Assembly (NCBI GenBank): GCA_016199985.1
Contig: JACQFQ010000063.1
Location: 1 to 64,000 of the forward strand
Length of the DNA stretch: 64,000 nucleotides
Direction: 5' to 3'
Source of the DNA: Verrucomicrobiota bacterium
GTDB taxonomy: Bacteria; Verrucomicrobiota; Verrucomicrobiia; Limisphaerales; UBA11320
Part shown: one piece after another, positions 56,801-63,770 of the stretch
How the letters are laid out: each line of letters starts with the position of its first letter
Position numbering within the stretch: position 1 is the stretch's first letter
Notes under the pieces: generated by a model
Told to the model about the DNA's origin: nothing
Databases searched by the model: none
The model's input: the letters and a program-made list of their open reading frames with translations, nothing else
Made by a program: the position numbers and the translations under genes

Positions 56801-57191
56801 CAGCGTTGTGGCCCGCGTGGCGAGCATGGGCAGCACCGATCCCTGGTCGAAGGCCGGCGTCATGATTCGTGAATCCCTCACGGATACATCGAAGCACGCC
56901 TCCGTGTTCGTGACTCCCTCCAGCGGCGTGGCCTTCCAATACCGCAGCAGCACGGGCGGGAGCAGCGCGAACGCCAACACCACGGGCCTCGCGGCGCCGT
57001 ATTGGGTGAAGATCGTTCGCTCCGGCAACACATTCACAGCCTATCGCTCGTCCAATGGTTCAACCTGGACGACCATGGGTTCCACAACCATCAGCATGGG
57101 CAGCACGGTCTACATCGGTTTGGCGGTGACGAGCCACAAGGATGGCGATCTGTGCCCCGCCGTGTTCGATTACGTGACCGCCACTCCTTAA
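50817..57191 (+). CDS. Giant exported adhesin-like protein with Cys/His/Asp repeat arrays, 2124 aa
   Basis: Signal peptide at 1-26 (LLASILVAVLAPAAGA). Approximate order: 30-238, N-terminal domain with TWCFDAL (Cys91) and VQYAIW (Gln162), like thioester adhesin domains; 240-598, three SdrD-B domains with DTNGNGLQD, DSNGNGVQD and DNNNNGLKEG calcium loops; 599-675, Ig-like; 682-1030, five SprB-type repeats, three of them near-identical 66-mers; 1030-1115, Ig-like (LPTGLTLDPKTGIISGTP); 1118-1275, lectin-like; 1312-1481 and 1600-1769, ten 17-residue repeats each; after each block the rest of an SdrD-B-like domain (QCGLAGFTVQL; QCGLAGATVVL). Then FnIII (about 1855-1940) and a C-terminal jelly-roll domain (about 1945-2124). 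No PEP-CTERM, VPDSG, LPXTG or type IX sorting tail is seen, so how it is held at the surface is unknown. Named parts are motif-based; thioester call is tentative. Confidence 0.85.
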   Translation: MKYSLNPLRALLASILVAVLAPAAGASPAGCCTLIPDAPNNFADGLIHVTYGSPAGVGVAPERSYFTMDVQAGNGQTPQPPIPPGRYATWCFDALSSLDPGAGTMYGGRLYSSCDPNTAFNQFLPDHPGVKQNAVVWKQVNYLINHRFSACNGSVPTMWEVQYAIWRLFGQSTADYPFPPYPSTRAAVVQCLVDSARNNSTSWFPSCGDKIAVIFNIDVNWDNIAPEVQLLFIEVPCQCVSIGDRVWIDTNGNGLQDGTESGLPGVRVDLLDCAGNMLDFTTTDGSGLYRFNNLSPGDYKVRFVKPAGYAFSPKDTGANDNIDSDADQLTGETICTTLTNGEVDLSWDAGLVPLSSLGDFVWVDSNGNGVQDSGETGKNGVTVNLLDNLGNLITSQLTHDLNGDVTKPGYYLFDNLPAATYQVQFVLPGGYAFTAPGLGGDSTKDSNANPADGKAAPVALAVGQTDLTIDAGLYVPASVSGFVYEDNNNNGLKEGSEAGIPITTVTLNGAGPDGVFGNGDDTTATTTTSGTGFYIFPNLPPGLYTLLESQPAGYVDGLDTQGTPGTGIAGNDKFVSLTLPSGVDGVDNDFGELRIPLVAVTSDAVCEGTLGKLIASVSGSTAVPFNYQWSGPSGTGPFPNSPFISVGVDGVYSVIVTDQNGVSGVGQGSLIVYSGPGLTLQAKDVSCYGSGDGSITASPSGGTAPYMFSIDGFNFGNSSVFGPLGPGSYTVIVRDAHGCLASRMATIKEPPKLLVSATPTPISCNGGDSTVTVSASGGTGLYTGTGTFSRKAGTYTFTVTDANGCTGMASVTITEPTLMVASAVATPISCNGGDSSVTVSASGGTGPYTGTGTFSRKAGTYTFTVTDANGCTGMASVTITEPKILVASAIATPISCNGGDSSVTVSASGGTGPYTGTGTFNRKAGTYTFTVTDANGCTGMASVTITEPSAISLALTKTDATCAGNDGAVTATFSGGTGAFMISIDVGPFAPGVSPKTFAGLASGSHTVTVKDNNGCALSQTIMVPQKCQLTLSCVGSSGQVGTSFSSALVVTGGTAPYTFSVASGSLPTGLTLDPKTGIISGTPKAAGSFCFTGFVTDAKGLTATAVCSSGCSASSAALWNFSTPSGALGSSQTYTVNGLIITAAGFAGANTPTSLYGKNLGGNESGLGIASDKDHEINTSTYIQLDLKQLIDAGAQNVQLIIGSVQSGEGYNIYGSAVPGSIGALLLSDTKDNTAFAMPGYPTYRYVSVRASAANVLLGSVGASLSCGCTITIAPSCLANITGTIRGDCDRCVGEDRDHDDRDHDGKDHSKCNHKYNECGLDGGDHSKCRHERGWCARDGRDHSSCDHKNDRCSIDSRDHSRCVHTKNICAHDGHKHAECNHARGMCSDDGRDHSNCNHRYAECDQDGQDHSNCRHQRGWCSKDGRNHGYCSHSSGRCTVDTRDHSGCAHSLNICSQDGHDHSTCGHYIGVCKVVPGGQCGLAGFTVQLKDSTGALVASQTTAADGSFRFTGQPAGVYQVIVVPLANYTEFADPDSVLDNKTTVTVANCRDVTGVDFSYRDSGLRLACIAGVIHGACDFCSHEDRDHDDRDHDGRDHSKCNHHYNQCSADGRDHRSCRHERGWCSWDSHNHTTCDHWQYSCAVDTRDHGSCNHYRSICVHDGYKHSECNHARGLCRHDGRDHSDCNHRYAECSRDGQDHTGCRHERGWCKRDGRDHSSCSHDNDRCSVDTRDHSSCNHSIHICSHDGHDHSNCDHVHGGCAHDKSGQCGLAGATVVLKGSGGNVIATLITGLDGTYRFVSLAPGSYQVAVTPPANYIETSDPDGVLDDRTSVTAVACQCKKGVDFTYKPAIPAPPTGVTETEGSGRVTLSWTATPGATSYNIGRATCKFGPYQTIATGVTGTSYTDNDVVNGTAYYYVVTSVRGGVASGASAEVSAIPAASLPSPWTTRDIGAVSDTGAASYASGRFTVVGSGADIWNSADEFRFAYQLASGDCSVVARVASMGSTDPWSKAGVMIRESLTDTSKHASVFVTPSSGVAFQYRSSTGGSSANANTTGLAAPYWVKIVRSGNTFTAYRSSNGSTWTTMGSTTISMGSTVYIGLAVTSHKDGDLCPAVFDYVTATP
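53099..53692 (+). repeat. Three tandem 198-bp SprB-type repeats
   Basis: Units start at 53099, 53297 and 53495 with a strict 198-base (66-residue) period; each encodes SCNGGDS, SASGGTG, GTYTFTVTDANGCTGMA and ITEP. Near-identity at DNA level suggests recent duplication. Divergent copies flank them (52862 and 53692 onward). Confidence 0.9.
54750..55259 (+). repeat. Array 1 of ten 51-bp Cys/His/Asp repeats
   Basis: Each 17-codon unit follows x-Cys-x-His-x4-Cys-x2-Asp-x2-Asp-His-Ser; examples are KCRHERGWCARDGRDHS and SCDHKNDRCSIDSRDHS. Units 1-5 resemble units 6-10 one by one, so a 255-base super-repeat is visible. Unit 10 decays at its end into QCGLAG. A DRDHDDRDHDGKDHS leader precedes the array. 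Confidence 0.92.
55614..56123 (+). repeat. Array 2 of ten 51-bp Cys/His/Asp repeats
   Basis: Same 17-residue consensus and the same 5+5 order as array 1 (units 2 and 7 are SCRHERGWCSWDSHNHT and GCRHERGWCKRDGRDHS). It begins exactly 864 bases (288 codons) after array 1, so array plus following beta domain was duplicated as one block. Confidence 0.92.
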
Positions 57192-57256
57192 CGTCATTGG
57201 AAGCGACATCCACGTGACCGGTCTTGCCTGGACCGGCACGGTCTGAGTATGCAAGG

Positions 57257-57286
57257 GGCGGACTCGCGAAAGCGGGTCCGCCTTTT
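57257..57286 (+). terminator. Intrinsic terminator after the giant adhesin gene
   Basis: An 11-bp stem GGCGGACTCGC / GCGGGTCCGCC with a GAAA tetraloop and one G-U pair, followed by TTTT. It lies 66 bases after the stop. Confidence 0.8.
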
Positions 57287-57336
57287 GCCGATATAGGAAG
57301 GGAAGCGGTTCAACGAATGGAAACTTCGAGCGCGCC

Positions 57337-58626
57337 ATGAAGGTCAAACAGGTCATTGCCACCGCGGCGATCATCGGGGTGGCTGTCTTGTTGGTCCTCG
57401 TCCTCAGGCGGCCCGGCGCAGGGGTTCGAGCGCCACTGCGTGAAGAGATCGGATCTCGACCGCTGAGCGAATCCACGACAAACCAAACGCGTCGCCCCAA
57501 CCTCGAACAAGCATCCTCAGCAGCCAACCTTCACGGAGGACCCGCTCCGGGCGCGTCGGAGGCTGTTTTGAGCGATGGGATTCTTGGGAAGCTTTCCCGG
57601 ATCGAGGGCGAGCGAGACCCATCGGCCAAGGAAGCCTTGCTCAGCGACCTGGTCGCCGCAATTCCCGCCGCTGAAGTCCCCAAGGTCATCGAGTCCTTGT
57701 GGAGCAAGCAGGTCTCCGCCGCCGGCCGCGAATTGAGAACCCGGCTGATCCGCCAATGGGGCGAAGGCAATCCACGGGCCGCGGCCGATTGGCTCTTGAG
57801 TCGGCCTGCGGGCGACCTCCGGGCGCAGGCGCTGGGCATCGTGGCTTCGAGCTGGGCCGGCAAGGACCTGGGCGCCGCGGTTGAATGGACCAGCCAGCTG
57901 AGCTCCACGAGCGAGAGGCAGAGCGCGCTCATCCAGATTGGATACGAAGCCGGGCGGACCTCTCCTATCGAAGCGATGAAGCTGGCGGCGGGTATGCCGC
58001 AGAGCGTTGATCGAGACGACCTTCTTGCCCACGTGGCAAGTCAGTGGGCTGGCAAGGAACCCCAGGCCGCCGCCCAATGGGCTCACGAGATCCCGGACCT
58101 CGACATGCGCGCCCGGCTTCTCGGCAGCGTGATGGTCGCCTGGAGCGATCAAAACCCCGCCGAGGCCGCGCAGTTCGCGTCCCAATCGCTGAGCGCCGAC
58201 GACTCGAAGGACGATATCGTGGTCGGGATCGTTCAGCGATGGACGCAGAAGGATCCCGAGACCGCGGCGCAATGGGTGGAGCAATTCCCCGAAGGGCGCG
58301 TCAGGGACGCGGCCTTGGAGAACCTCGTGCAGATTTGGTCGGACAAGGATTCGCAGAAAGTGGGAGACTGGCTGAACAGCCTTCCAGAAGGCGGATCTCG
58401 GGACACGTCGATTGCCGCGTATGCGCGGAAGCTGACGCCGATCGACCCACATCTCGCTGTCACCTGGGCGGAATCGATTGGCGAAGACAGCCTCCGCGCG
58501 AAGGAACTGCAGTCCGCGGGCGAGACCTGGATGCGGGCGGATTCCGCCGCGGCCTCGTCCTGGATCACCAGCTCCAGCCTCCCCGATGCCGTCAAGGCGC
58601 GGCTACTGGCCAGCAAGCCGAAGTGA
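57337..58626 (+). CDS. Membrane-anchored Trp-repeat (alpha-solenoid-like) protein
   Basis: 429 residues with an N-terminal TM/signal anchor (VIATAAIIGVAVLLVLVL) and a disordered linker to about residue 75. The rest holds about eight repeats of 32-33 residues with the pattern W-x-x-K/D-x-P-x-A-A-x-W and a later Pro and Arg; examples are WAGKEPQAAAQWAHEIPD and WTQKDPETAAQWVEQFPE. This looks like a helical solenoid for protein binding. It follows the adhesin terminator by 50 bases. Family name not known to me. Confidence 0.75.
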   Translation: MKVKQVIATAAIIGVAVLLVLVLRRPGAGVRAPLREEIGSRPLSESTTNQTRRPNLEQASSAANLHGGPAPGASEAVLSDGILGKLSRIEGERDPSAKEALLSDLVAAIPAAEVPKVIESLWSKQVSAAGRELRTRLIRQWGEGNPRAAADWLLSRPAGDLRAQALGIVASSWAGKDLGAAVEWTSQLSSTSERQSALIQIGYEAGRTSPIEAMKLAAGMPQSVDRDDLLAHVASQWAGKEPQAAAQWAHEIPDLDMRARLLGSVMVAWSDQNPAEAAQFASQSLSADDSKDDIVVGIVQRWTQKDPETAAQWVEQFPEGRVRDAALENLVQIWSDKDSQKVGDWLNSLPEGGSRDTSIAAYARKLTPIDPHLAVTWAESIGEDSLRAKELQSAGETWMRADSAAASSWITSSSLPDAVKARLLASKPK

Positions 58627-58838
58627 GCCGTCGGCCAATCCGGGGTCGTCGCTTGTCTCGTCGGCGGTCGCGTGATGGCGATAGGCGCGGCTTCACCCAG
58701 CGCCTGGGCGCATTCGCGACCTCGCTTGGGCACGCTGGGAGGCGTGTGTGGCCACGCATTATCTGGATCTCATTCCACACGCCTGAAACCGCCCCCCGCC
58801 GCCTGTGCCTGATCTTCTCCACGTGCTGTGATTGCCTG

Positions 58839-59399
58839 TCACTCTCTCGAACTGAGGCGACGATGAGAACTGCTGGCTTTCTTCTTGGTGGGTTTCATTT
58901 TCGAAGGTTTAGCTTTAGCCGTCTTCTTTGCCGCTCTCGCTTCCGCGATTTCCGCGAACACTTTTTCGATCCGGCGGATATAGGCATCCACCGGCAGGCT
59001 CGCGACGAATTGCCCGATGACTTCCAGAGGCACATCCTCAAGCTTCTTGAACCGCACGCAACCCCCGCCCATGTCGAACTTCTTGCCCGCATCCTTCCAA
59101 GCTTTCTCCAACCAGGCCTTCAACTTCGGATCGCCGTAACAGCACATCAAATGAAGAGCCATGTGGTTCTTTTGCGAACCCAAATTCACGAACGGCAACG
59201 GCGCCTTGGGATTGCACTGATACCCCTTGGGATAAATGGTGTGCGGCACCACGTATCCGATCATGCCGTAACTCATGCGCTCTTCGTACCCCTTGGGGAG
59301 ATTCGCGAGGATGACGCCTCGCACCGCGTTAATTGCCTGACGCCGCTCCGCCGGCAGTTCCTTCAAATAATCCTGAACGGTCTTGGCGCTGCTTTGCAT
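58839..59399 (-). CDS. DUF1801 (YdhG-like) protein
   Basis: 186 residues. TVQDYLKELPAERRQAINAVR at the start, then ERMSYGMIGYVVPHTIYPKGY and FVNLGSQKNHMALHL match the DUF1801/YdhG fold, whose function is unknown. A Lys/Ala/Ser-rich basic tail of about 35 residues may bind nucleic acid or be disordered. ATG at 59399. The sequence from here to the tRNA is less GC-rich than the rest. Confidence 0.8.
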   Translation of the reverse strand: MQSSAKTVQDYLKELPAERRQAINAVRGVILANLPKGYEERMSYGMIGYVVPHTIYPKGYQCNPKAPLPFVNLGSQKNHMALHLMCCYGDPKLKAWLEKAWKDAGKKFDMGGGCVRFKKLEDVPLEVIGQFVASLPVDAYIRRIEKVFAEIAEARAAKKTAKAKPSKMKPTKKKASSSHRRLSSRE

Positions 59400-59752
59400 A
59401 ATCCAATCAGCTTTACCCGCCTATCAACGAAAGCAACGAAATCCGATACAATCCGCGCCAAATCCACGCAAACCCAATTGCGCCTTCCCAACCGAACTTG
59501 CAAAACCGGGTTGATTAAACGCGGGTATCACCGACCTATCGTCAACTGTTGCCACTCACGATTCCAACCCCACTCATCAGACGATCCCAGTGCCTCCCAG
59601 AGTGAAAATCTCGCCCTCCCATTTTTCTGAACTCTCAATACTCAACCCTCACCCATCAACGTTCCTCATCGATCCTCTAGCCCGCAAAACACTTTTCAGC
59701 CGTAAGAGTCGTGCTCAGTCGATTTCGTCGGATCATTTCTGGCCATACTTGT
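59400..59752. other. AT-richer intergenic region
   Basis: No intact gene seen. The composition is less GC-rich than the flanks and it adjoins an integrase remnant, suggesting acquired or decaying DNA. Confidence 0.4.
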
Positions 59753-59950
59753 TCACGGCCCATCGCATGGCTGCTTCTGCGCCGAAGAGGCGCCAACGGT
59801 CCTTGTAACTCGTCGAAACTGCTTGCCGCCCCTTTTGAGCAGCCCGTAATATCCTCCTGTCGTTTCGAGCCGGTATAGGTTTTCACCAACCTTGTGAAAG
59901 ATGGGCTGTTCAGCCCTCGCCACCGTGGGTTCAGGATGATTCGAAGTCAT
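59753..59950 (-). pseudogene. Tyrosine integrase N-terminal remnant
   Basis: The first 46 or so codons from the ATG at 59950 read KVGENLYRLETTGGYYGLLK, then RGGKQFRR, which resembles the N-terminal arm/core-binding start of verrucomicrobial tyrosine recombinases. The expected SLKT-x-D continuation is absent and the frame ends after 65 residues. A different frame just downstream (DRWRLFGAEAAMRWAVNKYG, then stop) also looks protein-like, so a deletion or frameshift is likely. It lies 78 bases from a tRNA gene but on its 5' side. Confidence 0.5.
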
Positions 59951-59989
59951 GTCTGAGAAATGGGGTTACAAGTGAAAATGTGAACCGCC

Positions 59990-60016
59990 TTGATAAAATC
60001 TATAAGTTTTTATAGA
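59990..60016 (+). promoter_or_regulatory. Possible promoter of the tRNA gene
   Basis: TTGATA at 59990 and TATAGA at 60011, spaced 15 bases, in an AT-rich stretch that also forms an 8-bp hairpin (ATCTATAA / TTATAGAT, 59998-60017). It ends 12 bases before the tRNA. Confidence 0.35.
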
Positions 60017-60028
60017 TAGCAGACTTGT

Positions 60029-60103
<75 letters not shown>

Positions 60104-60140
60104 GTTCTCTTTCCTTCGGTTCCTCGCGCCACAGTGGGCT

Positions 60141-60518
60141 TCAGAAGATCTCCACCAGATCCCCCGGCTGCACTTCGGGATCCTCGGCGCCCTGAGCCCA
60201 GCGCTGCATGTCGACCGTGTGGGTGACGCCTGCGCGAACAACCAAGATGCCGCGGGGAGGAAACACGGAGTTGAAGTGCGCCGTGGCGATCGCCCTGCTG
60301 AGGGTCATTCCTGGCTGCCAGATGACGATGGGCGTCCGGACGTTTCCGCGAATCATCAGCGTCCCCTGATTCTGGTTCGCATTCTGGCTCTGCGCCGCCA
60401 TGGCCTGCAGGCGGCCCATCTCCAGCGCGATTCGCGCCTCGCGCCTCGCCTTCGCCTTCGTGGTGCATCCTCCGGCCAGGACTCCGAGCGCGAGCAGCGC
60501 AATGAGGGCTCGAACCAT
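60141..60518 (-). CDS. Small lipoprotein with SLBB-like beta-grasp domain
   Basis: 125 residues from the ATG at 60518. Lipobox LAGGC near residue 16 and a hydrophobic signal core (ALIALLALGVLAG). The C-terminal part reads GTLMIRGNVRTPIVIWQPG, then LSRAIATAHF and VQPGDLVEIF, the pattern of SLBB domains in polysaccharide export (Wza-like) proteins. It lacks the Poly_export domain, so it would be a stand-alone accessory. It lies 32 bases downstream of mogA. Confidence 0.72.
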   Translation of the reverse strand: MVRALIALLALGVLAGGCTTKAKARREARIALEMGRLQAMAAQSQNANQNQGTLMIRGNVRTPIVIWQPGMTLSRAIATAHFNSVFPPRGILVVRAGVTHTVDMQRWAQGAEDPEVQPGDLVEIF

Positions 60519-60550
60519 TTGGGTTCTCTTCGAAGCCTTGCCGGTTGCGA

Positions 60551-61033
60551 TTAGCACGAGGTGGGAGTCTCCTGGAGGACCTCGACGCAATGGGGGATGG
60601 CGCCAACGACGAAGCTCAAGCACTCCACCGCGCCGCTGGGCTTGCCGGGGAGGCAGATGACGAGGGCCTGGTCGACCACGGCGGCGAGGCTCCGGGAGAG
60701 GATGGCGTTGCGCGTGATCTTCATGGATTCGGCGCGCATGATTTCCCCGAAGCCGGGGAGCTCGCGGGTGGCGATTTCGCGGACCGCCTCGGGCGTCACG
60801 TCGCGCAGGGCCACGCCGGTGCCGCCCGTGGAGAGAATCAACGCGCATCCCTGACGGGCCTGCTCCCGGATGGCCCGCTGGATCTCGCGGCGCTCGTCGG
60901 GCACCAGGGCTTCAGCCGCCACATTCCATCCGTATTCCGCCGCGGCTTTCTTCAGCGCGGGACCGCCGAGATCGTCATACTCGCCGCGAGACGCGCGATC
61001 GGAGATGGTGATGACGCCGACATTGATTGCCAT
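60551..61033 (-). CDS. mogA: Molybdopterin adenylyltransferase (MogA/MoaB family)
   Basis: 160 residues. VGVITISDRASRGEYDD at the N-terminus, the LSTGGTGVALRDVTPEAV core with the conserved Gly-Gly-Thr-Gly and Asp, and a late LPGKPSGAVECL are the family signature. It adenylates molybdopterin in Mo-cofactor synthesis. MogA and MoaB cannot be separated without alignment; length favours MogA/MoaB generic. ATG at 61033. Confidence 0.88.
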   Translation of the reverse strand: MAINVGVITISDRASRGEYDDLGGPALKKAAAEYGWNVAAEALVPDERREIQRAIREQARQGCALILSTGGTGVALRDVTPEAVREIATRELPGFGEIMRAESMKITRNAILSRSLAAVVDQALVICLPGKPSGAVECLSFVVGAIPHCVEVLQETPTSC

Positions 61034-61078
61034 GCCGGCGAGTATTCGAAAACGAGGCGGGGAACGGAAGTCCCGAGT

Positions 61079-63166
61079 TCAGAAGGACACGTTTTTGTCC
61101 GCGCCCGGGACGTTCGCGGGACGGCTGAATCGTCCGCGCCGCGTTTGCTCCTCCAGGTAGGCGAACAGCTTTTCCTGCGGCAGGGGCTTCGAGTAGTAGT
61201 AGCCCTGGATCTTTTGCGTGCCCATCTCCCGCAGGATGTTCACTTCCTCCTCTTGCTCCGCTCCCTCGGCCACGACCGTGAGGCCGAGCGTCAATCCCAT
61301 CTCCACGATCGCCTGCACGATCCTGCGGCCCTGGGGCGTGTTCATTTTGCGGATCAGGCCGCCGTAGATTTTCAACTCGTGAAACGGAATCTCGCCGACA
61401 AGATCGAACGAGCTGTAGCCGGACCCGAAATCGTCCAGCGACAGCCGGAACCCCGCCGCGATCATCGCTTCGATGCGCTGCCGCCCGAGAGCGTGGCCGA
61501 GGATCGATTGGCGCTCCGTCACCTCGAAGATGACGCGGTCGTGAGGCAGTTGGAATTCATCGACCATTCGATACAGGTCGGTGAGGAAGTGGGTTTCGAC
61601 GAGCTGCCGCTTCGAAAGGTTGAGCGACAGGGTCAGATCGTAGCCGCGACTCCGCCAGTCGCGCATGGTCTCGAGGCTTTTGCGCATCACGACGCGGCTC
61701 AGTGGAATGATCAGCCCTTTGGCCTCGGCGAGCGGGATGAACTCGTCGGGCGGGATGTAGCCCAACTCCGGATCGACCCAGCGCGCGAGGGACTCCACGC
61801 CCGCAGGACGCTGGTTCACGACGTCCCAGACGGGTTGGAAATACGCGGTCAAGCGAGACTCGTCAATTGCCGCGGTGAGGCGCTGGATCATGTGCTGCGT
61901 GCTCTGGAGGATCTTCGACTCGCCCAGGTATTCGCGCCAGCAGTCGCGTCCATCGGCCTTCGCCTGGTAGAGCGCCTGGTCGGCCTTCTGCAGCAGGGTC
62001 TCGCCCGATGGCGCGTCGTCTGGAAACACCGCGAACCCCATGCTTAAGGTGAATTTGGGAAGGTCGGAGCTGCCGAGCCCTTCCTTCACCGTCTGGATGA
62101 GGCGCTCGCAGATGGGACGCATTTGCGACCGGTGTTGGAGCTCGCTGATCAGGATCACCAGCTCGTCGCCGCCCCATCGACACACGCAGTCGCGGGACTT
62201 TAGATGATCGCGCAGGGTATGCCCGACATGGATGAGCGCCTGATCGCCCACCTTGTGTCCGTAGCTGTCGTTGATGTCCTTGAAATTGTCGATGTCGACC
62301 AGCACCAACGCGAGCTTCTTGCCGTCCTGCGTTGCTTTCTGCAGGAGCTCGGGGAGCCGCTGCTCCAGGAGCACGCGATTGCCGATGCCGGTGAGCGCGT
62401 CCTGCAGGGACTGCATCACCGCGCGGTTGCGCATGGCGATGAGGTCGGTCTCCGCGCGTTTGCGCGCGGTGATGTCGTGCCCGTAGAGATAAATCAATCC
62501 GTCCTCGGACACTGAGGTGACCGCGAACGAATAGGTGCGGTTGTCGCAGTAAAGCTCGGCCTCGCTCACCGCTTGCTCCCCGCGAGCAACGGTCGCGAGC
62601 AACGGAAGAAGCGAGTCCGGAAGAGCGCCCCCCACGTCCGCTTTCCACAGCCGGAGGAGGGAAAGGCTGGCCTGGTTGGCGTAGGTGATCGCGCCGTCGC
62701 GATTGGCTTGGAGGATCGGATTGGGATTGTCCGCGGGAAAGTGGGCGAGCGAGCGGATTTTGGCCTCCGTCTCCCAGCGTTGTCGGACGATTCGCTCCGC
62801 CACGCGCAGCCGCATGTGTAGATCTTCCCTGCGAAAGGGCTTGGCGAGGAAGTCGTCCACGCCATGGTCCATGGCCTTGTGATAGTTCGTTTCGCTGGAG
62901 TTCGCGGTCAGCAGGATGAAGTAGGTGTAGTAGGGCAGATCCAGGGCCCGCACCCTGCGGCAAAACTCCAACCCGTCCATCTGGGGCATCATCCAATCGC
63001 TGATGATGATGGGAGGCTGGATCTTCTCGAACCATTCCAGCGCCTGGTGGCCGTTCACGAATCCATGCGCTTCGTAGCCGAGGTTTTGAAGGGTTCGTCC
63101 CAGGAGCTTGGCGGAAACCGCGTCATCCTCGGCGTACAGAATGGTCAGTGGCTTGGATCCTTCCAC
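61079..63166 (-). CDS. Response regulator with PAS, GGDEF and EAL domains
   Basis: 695 residues. REC domain (1-125) has DD in AEDDAVS and the phosphoacceptor Asp in IISDWMMPQMDG. A PAS-like segment follows (about 145-235), then GGDEF (about 250-415) with WGGDEL in place of GGDEF and KSRD where the RxxD inhibition site would be. The EAL domain (about 430-690) has ESL in place of EAL but keeps NLSKRQL, VIFEVTER, LDDFGSGYSS, the Lys in HELKI and VVAEGAEQ. So cyclic-di-GMP breakdown seems likely and synthesis possible. Start is a GTG at 63166. Confidence 0.88.
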   Translation of the reverse strand: MEGSKPLTILYAEDDAVSAKLLGRTLQNLGYEAHGFVNGHQALEWFEKIQPPIIISDWMMPQMDGLEFCRRVRALDLPYYTYFILLTANSSETNYHKAMDHGVDDFLAKPFRREDLHMRLRVAERIVRQRWETEAKIRSLAHFPADNPNPILQANRDGAITYANQASLSLLRLWKADVGGALPDSLLPLLATVARGEQAVSEAELYCDNRTYSFAVTSVSEDGLIYLYGHDITARKRAETDLIAMRNRAVMQSLQDALTGIGNRVLLEQRLPELLQKATQDGKKLALVLVDIDNFKDINDSYGHKVGDQALIHVGHTLRDHLKSRDCVCRWGGDELVILISELQHRSQMRPICERLIQTVKEGLGSSDLPKFTLSMGFAVFPDDAPSGETLLQKADQALYQAKADGRDCWREYLGESKILQSTQHMIQRLTAAIDESRLTAYFQPVWDVVNQRPAGVESLARWVDPELGYIPPDEFIPLAEAKGLIIPLSRVVMRKSLETMRDWRSRGYDLTLSLNLSKRQLVETHFLTDLYRMVDEFQLPHDRVIFEVTERQSILGHALGRQRIEAMIAAGFRLSLDDFGSGYSSFDLVGEIPFHELKIYGGLIRKMNTPQGRRIVQAIVEMGLTLGLTVVAEGAEQEEEVNILREMGTQKIQGYYYSKPLPQEKLFAYLEEQTRRGRFSRPANVPGADKNVSF

Positions 63167-63236
63167 GAAGCCATTATCGGCGAGGGCGGGCTTTACTTGA
63201 CGGGAGCGGCCGGCTCGTGGACGCGGTGTTGTTCGC

Positions 63237-63770
63237 CTACCACGCCACAGGGACGGAGAGCGCCTTGCCGAAGCGATTGACGTAATGCAGCTGTCGATGC
63301 GCCGCGCCGTACTCGTGGACGAGGCGCGTGATCTTGACGTCGAAGCAGCAATACTCCGCGATCTCCATCAGCTTTCCCTCCTTGAACCACTTGAGCGCCT
63401 GGAGGCCTTCGGAGGTTTTTTCGACTCCCAGCGTGGCCTGTGCGATCGCGTCCAGGGAGAGCCGGTGCTGGAGCGTTTTCTGAAGCTCAACGAGCATGTC
63501 GAGAGAGGGCACCTGGGTGAGATCCAGGACGGTGTATCCATGGAGCACCTCGTAATCGAAGCGGATGTGGTTGTAACCCACCACCAGGTCCGCGCGCTGG
63601 AGTTCGCGGATGAGCTCATCCACGTCCGGCTCTCCATAGATGCGATAGTCGCCTCGTCCGGTGCTGTACGTGACGCCGATGCTCATCCGCATGTCGCGGA
63701 TCTTGTCCCAGCCCCCCACCTCGTCGGCCGACTTCTGGGTTTCGAGATCGAAATAGACGATGTTCTTCAT
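63237..63770 (-). CDS. DEDD-type 3'-5' exonuclease (RNase H-like)
   Basis: 177 residues. Catalytic-type motifs: FDLETQ (Asp and Glu), VGYNHIRFDYEV (Asp) and AEYCCFDVKIT (Asp and following helix). This arrangement matches the small YprB-like/RNase_H_2 exonucleases often encoded near helicases. ATG at 63770 directly follows the upstream stop (TGA then ATG), so it is translationally coupled to the zinc-ribbon gene. Confidence 0.8.
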   Translation of the reverse strand: MKNIVYFDLETQKSADEVGGWDKIRDMRMSIGVTYSTGRGDYRIYGEPDVDELIRELQRADLVVGYNHIRFDYEVLHGYTVLDLTQVPSLDMLVELQKTLQHRLSLDAIAQATLGVEKTSEGLQALKWFKEGKLMEIAEYCCFDVKITRLVHEYGAAHRQLHYVNRFGKALSVPVAW

